DNA of 5,721 nucleotides from an uncultured Clostridia bacterium. Lineage in GTDB: Bacteria; Bacillota; Clostridia; Oscillospirales; Acutalibacteraceae. The position numbers and the translations under genes are program-made. Shown in pieces: positions 1 to 5,398 of the stretch. The stretch spans positions 1 through 5,721 of the forward strand of contig CALYNN010000110.1 in NCBI GenBank assembly GCA_945221685.1. Direction: 5' to 3'. The notes beneath the pieces were generated by a model. The model was given only the letters and a program-made list of their open reading frames with translations, did no database searches and was not told where the DNA came from. Position 1 is the stretch's first letter. Each line of letters begins with the position of its first letter.

Positions 1-98
1 CTCATGTTGAAATGATGGGACTTATCGGTATGGGTAACAACCCGATGGTTGGTGCAACCGTAGCTTGTGCAGTTGCAGTTGAAGAGGCTGTTAAATAA
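1..98 (+). CDS. C-terminal end of an unidentified conserved protein (possibly GGGtGRT family), 5'-truncated
   Basis: Only the last 31 codons are inside the window (reading frame from base 3, stop TAA at 96-98). The tail is rich in Gly, Ala, Val and Met: it starts HVEMMGLIGMGNNPM and continues VGATVACAVAVEEAVK. The other two forward frames hit stops within the first few codons, and an intrinsic terminator follows 27 bp after the stop, so this is very likely the true end of a gene. The Gly/Asn turn followed by a small-residue helix looks like the conserved end of a soluble protein rather than a membrane segment. From memory it resembles the end of the clostridial GGGtGRT proteins of unknown function, but 31 residues are too few to be sure and I give no symbol. 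Confidence 0.6.
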   Translation, partial: HVEMMGLIGMGNNPMVGATVACAVAVEEAVK

Positions 99-125
99 TT
101 AAAGCGCAATTGTAATTAATAATGA

Positions 126-157
126 CAGACGCACGGTTTTTCGCGCGTCTGTTTTTA
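126..157 (+). terminator. Rho-independent terminator of the upstream gene
   Basis: CAGACGC (126-132) pairs with GCGTCTG (145-151). After one A/C mismatch (133/144) the stem gains two more pairs (CG 134-135 with CG 142-143), closing a six-base T-rich loop. A run of five T (152-156) follows directly and the next bases are also AT-rich. GC-rich stem, short loop and T tract fit a textbook intrinsic terminator and separate the truncated first gene from the next transcription unit. Confidence 0.9.
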
Positions 158-167
158 TTTTGCCTGT

Positions 168-196
168 TTGACTTTTTTGGTGTATTGATATAAAAT
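168..196 (+). promoter_or_regulatory. Sigma-A-type promoter of the membrane protein gene
   Basis: The -35 hexamer TTGACT (168-173) matches TTGACA at five of six bases, and the -10 hexamer TAAAAT (191-196) matches TATAAT at five of six, with an ideal 17-bp spacer. An overlapping TATAAA at 189-194 would give a 15-bp spacer and is less likely. The expected transcription start is near 203, giving a leader of about 40 nt before the ATG at 244. The promoter sits just after a terminator, so the downstream gene is probably transcribed on its own. Confidence 0.75.
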
Positions 197-229
197 ATAA
201 GAGGAATTGTAACTTATAATTTTTATACC

Positions 230-237
230 AAAGGGTG
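230..237 (+). promoter_or_regulatory. Ribosome binding site deciding the start at 244
   Basis: AAAGGGTG (230-237) is a good Shine-Dalgarno sequence placed six bases before the ATG at 244. The in-frame GTG at 235 overlaps this site and would have no binding site of its own, so the ATG at 244 is preferred. Confidence 0.7.
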
Positions 238-243
238 AACGCT

Positions 244-996
244 ATGGATAAAAAATCCTACAACGGCAGAGTTAACTGCCTAATTTCTGCGGCGATTATT
301 TTCGGTATATACATACTGCAAAAGCTTATTCACATAGTAGCACAGCCGTCGAAGCAGCTTGTGGTGGCAGAGGCCTTGGTTTTTACTGCGCTTTTGGCAG
401 TTGTATATTTTCTTGTTATGAAATCAAACGAGCCTTTTTACGGAATATTAACGGCTATATTCGGTATTCGTATGATGCCCCCCGATATTGCTATGATTAA
501 GGAGCTTTCACCGGAAGCCGATATGCTTTATTTTCTTGTAAAAAAAGCGGCTATAGTAATATTTTTGCTTGCTATCGTACGGCTTTATGAGCAACAAAAA
601 AAGCCAAGACTGATTAAGCCTATACCCATAATCTGCACTATTGCGGTAGTACCCTTTGTCAGCGAAATTCAAAGCACCTTAGGCGCATTTCTTGCAGATA
701 AAACAGGCACTATGCTTTATTCATATTTTTCTGATTTTGCGCTTTATTCGGCGGCGATGATAGTTCTTCTTTTTGTTGCATCGCGCACCAGCAAGCAGGG
801 AGCGCAGCTTATCTGCGATTTTCAGCTTGTTGCCCTTGTTCTGAATCTCGGAAGAAGAATCGCCGCAATCATAATCAACACCTTTATTTACCATAACCAC
901 ATCAGCCGCAGCTACTACTGCTGGATTGTTATTTACATATTCTTCTTCGGTGCGTTTATGTATCTTAAAAACAAACGCAAAGCCGCCGTTTTATAA
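244..996 (+). CDS. Multi-spanning integral membrane protein of unknown function
   Basis: The protein has 250 residues and I do not recognise its family. It is strongly hydrophobic, with likely membrane segments at about residues 12-32, 39-59, 102-115, 126-143, 164-180 and 224-241, and weaker ones at about 63-80 and 193-213, giving six to eight spans. The loops are short and there is no soluble domain, Walker motif, HExxH or other obvious catalytic motif. Positively charged patches lie at both ends (MDKK near the start, LKNKRK near the end) and after the fourth span (EQQKKPRLIK), suggesting these face the cytoplasm. A conserved-looking GIRMMPPD stretch (about 74-81) and NLGRRI (201-206) could be functional loops. 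It has its own promoter and is flanked by terminators, so it appears to be monocistronic, and no neighbour hints at its role. Expression as a real gene is likely given promoter, ribosome binding site and length; function is unknown. Confidence 0.85.
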   Translation: MDKKSYNGRVNCLISAAIIFGIYILQKLIHIVAQPSKQLVVAEALVFTALLAVVYFLVMKSNEPFYGILTAIFGIRMMPPDIAMIKELSPEADMLYFLVKKAAIVIFLLAIVRLYEQQKKPRLIKPIPIICTIAVVPFVSEIQSTLGAFLADKTGTMLYSYFSDFALYSAAMIVLLFVASRTSKQGAQLICDFQLVALVLNLGRRIAAIIINTFIYHNHISRSYYCWIVIYIFFFGAFMYLKNKRKAAVL

Positions 997-1000
997 AAAT

Positions 1001-1040
1001 AAACCGCAGGGCCTATTAAAACAGGTCTTGCGGTTTTCAG
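1001..1040. terminator. Shared hairpin terminator between convergent genes
   Basis: Bases 1001-1014 (AAACCGCAGGGCCT) pair with 1023-1036 (AGGTCTTGCGGTTT) over 14 positions, two of them G-T, closing an eight-base loop. On the plus strand the stem ends in TTTT (1034-1037). On the minus strand the stem is followed by a longer T-rich tail (complement of 993-1000), but the two G-T positions become C-A mismatches. It lies 4 bases after the membrane protein's stop and 4-8 bases beyond the glycosidase stop, so it probably ends transcription from both sides. Confidence 0.8.
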
Positions 1041-1044
1041 TTTA

Positions 1045-1902
1045 TCACGGCTTCAAAACGGCTATACTGTCGCCGTTATCGGTAAGCTCAACGAATTTAG
1101 GTCTTTCCAAAAGCGTTTTATTAGGCGAATGGTAGGTAAGCATTAATTTGCCCTCGGCTTCAAAAATCATTCCGTGTCCGCCGTCGTTATCTATCAGCGG
1201 AGGAAGATGCTGAAATTCACCGTCTATTTCTCCGTTTGAGGATTTTGCTATGCACTGGGCATATTTATGATTAATAAAGGTTGACCAAAGCATTAAAAGC
1301 TCGCCGCCTGCGGTACGATACATAAAAGGACCGTCGGTTATATAATGCTCGCCCTGCGGCTTCGGCTTAATAAAATACGGTGAGGAGCCGCTGAAAATAT
1401 ATTTCGGCTCGCCTATACTTTCCGTAAGCTCATTGTTAAGCTGAACATAGCAAACGGTGCCGTCTGTTATTTGGGTATGCTCGTGGCAGAAAACGAGGTA
1501 CGGCGTGCCCTTTTTATCTACATAAAGCGTTCCGTCAAGGCACTCCCATTCCTGCGGTGTAACGGCTCCGAAGCTGTGGGGCGCAAAGGGACCTAAGGGA
1601 CTGTCTGCCTTGAGTACATAGGTTCCCCTAAGTCCGTTTTCGCGGGTAAAGGTTGCAAGCATATAGTAGCCGCCGTTATACCTATGCACCTCCGGTGCCC
1701 AGTTAACCTGACGGTTAAGTCCGTACTTCTCTGAATCAAAGCAAGGAGAAGGCTTGCTCCAATTAACTAAATCCGTTGACGAATAAACATCAAAGCCGTC
1801 TGTGCCGCACCCAAAGGATTTCGCCCGGGTTCCGTACATATAATATGTTGAGCTGTCATAAAGCACAAAGGGGTCGCGAATGTTGATTTGATTTAATTTC
1901 AT
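1045..1902 (-). CDS. GH43-like five-bladed beta-propeller glycosidase
   Basis: This 285-residue protein is one catalytic domain with no signal peptide, membrane segment or carbohydrate-binding module, so it probably acts in the cytoplasm on imported oligosaccharides. Family GH43 marks are seen in order: IRDPFVL near the start (Asp10, equivalent to the general base), WAPEV (69-72), LDGTLYVDKKGTPYLVF (122-138, Asp123 equivalent to the pKa-modulating Asp), TDGPFMYRTAGGELLMLWS (189-207), and DGGHGMIF (240-247) with His243 at the place of the metal-linked His in the propeller centre. The 189-207 stretch normally carries the catalytic Glu in an EGP motif; here it is Asp190. GH43 enzymes are mostly alpha-L-arabinofuranosidases, beta-xylosidases and arabinanases; the exact substrate cannot be read from sequence. 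It is the second gene of an operon, starting 8 bp after the phospholipase stop, with AAAGGA just before its ATG overlapping that stop, so translation may be coupled. Confidence 0.85.
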   Translation of the reverse strand: MKLNQINIRDPFVLYDSSTYYMYGTRAKSFGCGTDGFDVYSSTDLVNWSKPSPCFDSEKYGLNRQVNWAPEVHRYNGGYYMLATFTRENGLRGTYVLKADSPLGPFAPHSFGAVTPQEWECLDGTLYVDKKGTPYLVFCHEHTQITDGTVCYVQLNNELTESIGEPKYIFSGSSPYFIKPKPQGEHYITDGPFMYRTAGGELLMLWSTFINHKYAQCIAKSSNGEIDGEFQHLPPLIDNDGGHGMIFEAEGKLMLTYHSPNKTLLERPKFVELTDNGDSIAVLKP

Positions 1903-1910
1903 ATTTCCTT

Positions 1911-2795
1911 TTACTCCGAAAAATTGGTTTTAACGATTTTTTCAACAAGCTTTTCTGTTGGAAAATCCATATAAATACAGCCGTAATAGTAACGGGGATT
2001 AAGCTCAAATTCCTCAAATCTTGGATTTATGTATTTTGAATTTTCGTAGGGGCCTTTAAAGCCGCCTGCCGTTGAAAGATAGTTAATAACATAATTTCCG
2101 TTAAATTCGCCCATACTTTTTAAAAAGGGCAAAATGCACTGCCGCCAGCGCGGCTCGGGCTTGTAGTTAAATCTGTCCTGCACCGTAAAGGTCATAGAGT
2201 GTTCTCCGCCGGTTTTAAGTGTTAGAGGCTCAGGCACGCAGGGTCTTTGCTCAACCCAGCGGGAAAAATCAATTCCGCTTCCCAAGGGATAACGGGCAGA
2301 ATTATCTTTATTGCAGCGACGCAAAAGAACTATTTTGCCCCTTGCTTCGCTAAGCGAGGGACCGCGGTTTTCAAGATACCACCTATTAGGATTTTGCAAA
2401 ATATATGATTTGTAAAGATTGTCAAAGCATTTTTCCTGATGCCTGCGGTCATCGTTTTTAAACTGAAAAACGACAGTCTCCGTGGGGTTTTCCTCTAAAA
2501 AGCGGTAGCAATGCTTCAGCACCTCTGCCATATCCATTTGCTTTGAAAAATGATTAGGAATACTAAACGCCTTTGCAACACCGTGAACCATACCAAGCCT
2601 GCTGCCCTTTTGGGCGACTCTTATATCAAGGCAACGAATACCCATTAAAAGCTGTTGATATATATTTGTATTTTGGCATTTTGAGATACGGGAAAGCTGC
2701 ACATACTGCGTTACGCAATCGTGAGTACCTGCAAGATTAAGCCTAAAAAGCTCTGTATCTCCGTTAAGCTGTGACATCCAATTATTAAGCGTCAT
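1911..2795 (-). CDS. Phosphatidylinositol-specific phospholipase C X-domain protein
   Basis: The protein has 294 residues from the chosen start. It matches bacterial PI-PLC, which cleaves phosphatidylinositol, or its glycan-linked form, to diacylglycerol and a cyclic inositol phosphate. Compared with the Bacillus cereus enzyme, the key residues can be placed: LAGTHD with His25 and Asp26 (His32/Asp33), LDIRV with Asp57 and Arg59 (Asp67/Arg69), MVHG with His71 (His82), and FQFKND with Lys113 (Lys115). ENPTETVVF and the ending MDFPTEKLVEKIVKTN are also typical. Both catalytic histidines are kept, so it should be active. Cys27 replaces the usual Ser after the GTHD motif. I chose the ATG at 2795 because a strong promoter lies between it and the upstream in-frame ATG at 2852, and GGTGA stands five bases before it; the 2852 start would add 19 residues and has no ribosome binding site. 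No convincing signal peptide exists with either start, unlike secreted PI-PLCs. It is first in an operon with the GH43-like gene. Confidence 0.85.
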   Translation of the reverse strand: MTLNNWMSQLNGDTELFRLNLAGTHDCVTQYVQLSRISKCQNTNIYQQLLMGIRCLDIRVAQKGSRLGMVHGVAKAFSIPNHFSKQMDMAEVLKHCYRFLEENPTETVVFQFKNDDRRHQEKCFDNLYKSYILQNPNRWYLENRGPSLSEARGKIVLLRRCNKDNSARYPLGSGIDFSRWVEQRPCVPEPLTLKTGGEHSMTFTVQDRFNYKPEPRWRQCILPFLKSMGEFNGNYVINYLSTAGGFKGPYENSKYINPRFEEFELNPRYYYGCIYMDFPTEKLVEKIVKTNFSE

Positions 2796-2811
2796 TATTA
2801 TCACCAACACA

Positions 2812-2840
2812 ATTATACCATTTTTTCCTGCTAAATCCAA
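2812..2840 (-). promoter_or_regulatory. Extended -10 promoter of the phospholipase-glycosidase operon
   Basis: Read on the minus strand, a perfect TATAAT (2817 to 2812) is preceded by TGG, giving the extended -10 form TGnTATAAT, and TTGGAT (2840 to 2835) stands 17 bp upstream as a weak -35. The expected transcription start is near 2805, leaving only about ten bases before the ATG at 2795. The very short leader is the weak point: the GGTGA ribosome site would lie at or next to the 5' end. It is still the best promoter in front of this operon. Confidence 0.6.
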
Positions 2841-2870
2841 TAAATTTAACATAGATTTTACATAAACTGA

Positions 2871-2899
2871 TTGTAATTTTAATTAATTACAGTTATATT
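2871..2899 (+). promoter_or_regulatory. Candidate promoter of the phosphate transporter-PhoPR operon
   Basis: TTGTAA (2871-2876, four of six matches to the -35 consensus) and TATATT (2894-2899, five of six to the -10) are separated by 17 bp. A second candidate -10, a perfect TATAAT at 2913-2918, lacks any recognisable -35 (CAGTTA at the right distance), which would fit an activator-dependent promoter. The region is very AT-rich, so either assignment is tentative. The leader to the ATG at 2944 would be about 20-40 nt. Confidence 0.45.
2872..2891. repeat. Perfect 7-bp inverted repeat, possible operator
   Basis: TGTAATT (2872-2878) and AATTACA (2885-2891) form a perfect dyad around six bases. 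It covers most of the candidate -35 and part of the spacer of the rightward promoter, and lies about 30 bp upstream of the -35 of the leftward promoter. This position suits a repressor or dual regulator. The sequence is too AT-rich to exclude chance, and the 10-bp gap between TGTAA and TTACA does not fit the GlnR box spacing. Confidence 0.4.
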
Positions 2900-2943
2900 A
2901 GCAGTGTGTATATATAATTAAAATAATAATTTTAGGAGCGACT

Positions 2944-4701
2944 ATGACAGTTTTCGACATATTTACCCTGCTGGGCGGAATTGCAATGTTTCTGTTCGGT
3001 ATGAATGTAATGGGTGACAATCTTGAAAAAATCAGCGGCGGCAAGCTGGAAACAATCCTTGAAAAAATGACGAATAACCGAATTAAAGGCGTACTTTTAG
3101 GCACCGTTGTTACGGCGCTTATTCAGTCCTCCGGCGCTGTTACCGTTATGGCGGTGGGCTTTGTAAACAGCGGCATAATGGCACTTAGGCAGGTTATCGG
3201 AATAATTATGGGCGCCAACATCGGTACAACCGTTACCGCGTGGATTCTTTCGCTTACAGGTATTCAGGGCGACAGCTTTTTGCTTAGTATGCTGAAGCCC
3301 AGCTCCTTTGCGCCTGTTCTTGCCTTTATCGGAATTGCAATGGTAATGTTCGTTAAGAGCGATAAAAAGAAAAGCGTTGGTAATATCCTTATCGGCTTCG
3401 GTGTTCTGATGATTGGTATGAACACAATGAGCACTGCTCTTGAAGGACTCGAGAGCGTACCCGGCTTTACGGATATTTTAACAAAGTTTTCCAACCCTGT
3501 TCTCGGTGTGCTTGCAGGTGCACTGCTTACTACTGCCCTTCAAAGCTCCTCTGCCTCCGTGGGCATATTGCAGGCCCTTTCGGTAACAGGCTCGATTTCC
3601 GTTTCTGCGGCGTTTCCGTTAATTCTCGGTCAAAACATCGGCTCCTGCACAACGGTGCTGATTTCATCTATCGGCGCAAACAAAAACGCTAAAAGGGCCG
3701 CAGGCGCACACCTTGTTTTCAATGTAATCGGCGTTATTTTGGCAATGGTACTGTTTTACGGTGCAAACGCAATATTCGGTCTTCCGTTTTTTGATGACAA
3801 GGTAAATCCCGCAAGCATAGCCATAATTCATTCGCTGTTTAATATTTTTGCAACTGTGGTGCTCTTTCCCTTCGGCAATCAGCTGGAAAAGCTTATGTGC
3901 CTGATAATTCCCGACAGGGACGAGGATGCCGAGCCTAAATCAGAAAGCCTTGTTGAAGAAAGATTTCTTATTTCTCCGTCATTTGCACTTGATAAGGTAA
4001 AGGAACGCTGTGACGAAATGGCACTCCTTGCAAAGAAAAACATTAATCTTTCCCTTGACTTTATAAAGATATACAACCGCTCCAAAGACGAAAAGATTAA
4101 AAACAACGAAAAGCGGCTTGACAAATACGAGGACGAGCTTGAAACATATCTTGTTAAAATAAGCACAATGGATTTATCCGTTGAGGATTCCGTAAGGCTC
4201 AGCAAGCTTTCCCACGCTATCGGCAATTTTGAGCGAATAGGCGATTACGGCGTAAATATTCTTAAAACAAAAAGGACTATGCACAACGACCGAATTCATT
4301 TCAGCGACGAGGCAAACCGAGAGCTTGACATAATGGGCAAGGCTGTTAAGGAGATTACCGAAAATTCTATTAAAGCCTTTATTGATGACGACCTTGAGCT
4401 TGCTCAAACCGTTGAGCCGCTGGAGCAGGTAATAAACAATCTTAAGGCAGAGCTTCGCGCAAAGCACTCAAAGCGAATGGAAAACGGCGAATGCACAGTT
4501 GAAAACGGAATGCTGTTTTTCGATATTGTTAACAGCTTTGAGCGTATTGCCGACCACTGCTCAAACCTTGCGGTTTGCATTATTGAGCTTTCACAGGGAA
4601 GCTACCAGACCCACAGCTATCTTAAGCAGGTTAAAAAGTCAAACAATCCAAGCTTTATGGAGTGCTTTGAAGGCTATCTTAATAAATATTCTATCAGATA
4701 A
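2944..4701 (+). CDS. Na+/phosphate cotransporter II with C-terminal PhoU-like domain (NptA/YjbB type)
   Basis: This 585-residue inner-membrane protein moves inorganic phosphate, probably with Na+. The membrane part (about 1-325) holds the two inverted repeats of the family, each with its QSS signature: ALIQSSGAVTVM (Gln61-Ser63) and ALQSSSASVGIL (Gln200-Ser202). Each is followed by a matching GxNIG motif, GANIGTT (90-96) and GQNIGSC (229-235). After a charged linker (about 323-340) comes a cytoplasmic helical PhoU-like domain with the paired metal-binding motifs ERIGDYGVN (430-438) and ERIADHCSN (533-541). Length and architecture are normal for this fusion class, which includes E. coli YjbB, where a role in phosphate export has been proposed; direction of transport is therefore not certain here. 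AGGAG (2934-2938) stands five bases before the ATG. It is the first gene of an operon with a response regulator and sensor kinase, 14 bp ahead of the next gene, with no terminator between. Confidence 0.93.
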   Translation: MTVFDIFTLLGGIAMFLFGMNVMGDNLEKISGGKLETILEKMTNNRIKGVLLGTVVTALIQSSGAVTVMAVGFVNSGIMALRQVIGIIMGANIGTTVTAWILSLTGIQGDSFLLSMLKPSSFAPVLAFIGIAMVMFVKSDKKKSVGNILIGFGVLMIGMNTMSTALEGLESVPGFTDILTKFSNPVLGVLAGALLTTALQSSSASVGILQALSVTGSISVSAAFPLILGQNIGSCTTVLISSIGANKNAKRAAGAHLVFNVIGVILAMVLFYGANAIFGLPFFDDKVNPASIAIIHSLFNIFATVVLFPFGNQLEKLMCLIIPDRDEDAEPKSESLVEERFLISPSFALDKVKERCDEMALLAKKNINLSLDFIKIYNRSKDEKIKNNEKRLDKYEDELETYLVKISTMDLSVEDSVRLSKLSHAIGNFERIGDYGVNILKTKRTMHNDRIHFSDEANRELDIMGKAVKEITENSIKAFIDDDLELAQTVEPLEQVINNLKAELRAKHSKRMENGECTVENGMLFFDIVNSFERIADHCSNLAVCIIELSQGSYQTHSYLKQVKKSNNPSFMECFEGYLNKYSIR

Positions 4702-4715
4702 CAGAGAGGTTATTT

Positions 4716-5396
4716 ATGGACGAAAAGCAGCTTGTATATATTGTTGAGGACGATACATCAATCAGAGAGCTTGAAATATATGCCCTAAAAAATTCGGGCT
4801 TTGAGGCGATAGGCTTCGGAAGCGGAGAGGAGCTTAATCAGGCACTGAAAAAGCGAAGTGCCGATATTATTCTGCTTGACATTATGCTTCCTGCCGAGGA
4901 CGGACTTTCAATCCTTACCCAACTGCGAAATTCGCCGCAGTTTTCCGATATTCCCGTAATTATGGTAACGGCAAAAACAAGCGAAATTGACGCGGTAAAG
5001 GGACTCGATATGGGTGCAGACGACTATATCACAAAGCCCTTCGGCGTAATGGAGCTGGTGTCGAGAGTTAAGGCAATACTGCGGCGCACCCAAAAGCCTG
5101 CCAAGCAGGTGCTTCACTACAAGAATATTAAGCTGGACGAAAGCCGTCATCTTGTTCTTGTTGACTCAAACGAGGTGGAGCTTACCTACAAGGAGTACGA
5201 AATATTAAAATACCTTATTCGCAACAAGGGCATTGTTCTTACGCGAGACAGGCTTATGGAAATTGTTTGGGGATATAATTTTGAACAGGGCAACAGAACG
5301 GTAGATGTTCATATTCAGTCTTTGCGCAAAAAGCTGGGAGCCGCAGGTGAATATATTAAGACCATAAGAAATGTTGGCTACAAGGTCGGTGACTGA
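4716..5396 (+). CDS. phoP: OmpR/PhoB-family response regulator, probable PhoP
   Basis: The 226-residue protein has the standard two-domain layout. The receiver domain (about 5-122) has the acidic cluster Glu11-Asp12-Asp13, the phospho-acceptor Asp55 in LLDIMLP, Thr85 in MVTAK, and Lys107 in TKPF. The winged-helix DNA-binding domain (about 131-226) shows ELTYKEYEILKYLIRN, the recognition helix region RTVDVHIQSLRKKL (194-207) and the wing ending RNVGYKV. All catalytic positions are intact. AGAGAGG (4703-4709) gives a good ribosome site six bases before the ATG. It lies between a phosphate transporter and a PhoR-like kinase, so a role as the phosphate-response activator or repressor PhoP/PhoB is likely. 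The family call is certain; the phosphate signal is inferred from neighbours. Confidence 0.93.
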   Translation: MDEKQLVYIVEDDTSIRELEIYALKNSGFEAIGFGSGEELNQALKKRSADIILLDIMLPAEDGLSILTQLRNSPQFSDIPVIMVTAKTSEIDAVKGLDMGADDYITKPFGVMELVSRVKAILRRTQKPAKQVLHYKNIKLDESRHLVLVDSNEVELTYKEYEILKYLIRNKGIVLTRDRLMEIVWGYNFEQGNRTVDVHIQSLRKKLGAAGEYIKTIRNVGYKVGD

Positions 5397-5398
5397 TT

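Noticed and set aside
235..243. GTG start nine bases upstream for the membrane protein gene
   Set aside because: It would lie within the AAAGGGTG ribosome site that serves the ATG at 244 and has no site of its own.
926..1135. 69-codon plus-strand open frame overlapping the end of the membrane protein gene and the 3' end of the GH43-like gene
   Set aside because: It overlaps two well-supported genes in other frames, runs through the terminator hairpin, has no ribosome binding site, and its product resembles nothing recognisable.
2797..2852. Signal peptide or membrane anchor on the long form of the phospholipase
   Set aside because: The hydrophobic core is only about nine residues, the N-terminus lacks the usual basic start, no cleavage site is visible, and a promoter lies within the stretch.
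2857..2876. Full Pho box upstream of the transporter operon
   Set aside because: Only one clear half-site (TTTACA) is present and the second half does not match at the expected spacing; kept only as a weak hypothesis.
2872..2891. GlnR-type box (TGTnA-N7-TnACA)
   Set aside because: The gap between TGTAA and TTACA is 10 bp, not 7, so the spacing does not fit.
3879..4467. Overlapping minus-strand open frames of about 100 codons inside the transporter gene
   Set aside because: They are antisense to a complete, motif-rich coding sequence, are Ser/Leu-rich as expected for reverse reading of such codons, and lack ribosome sites or promoters.
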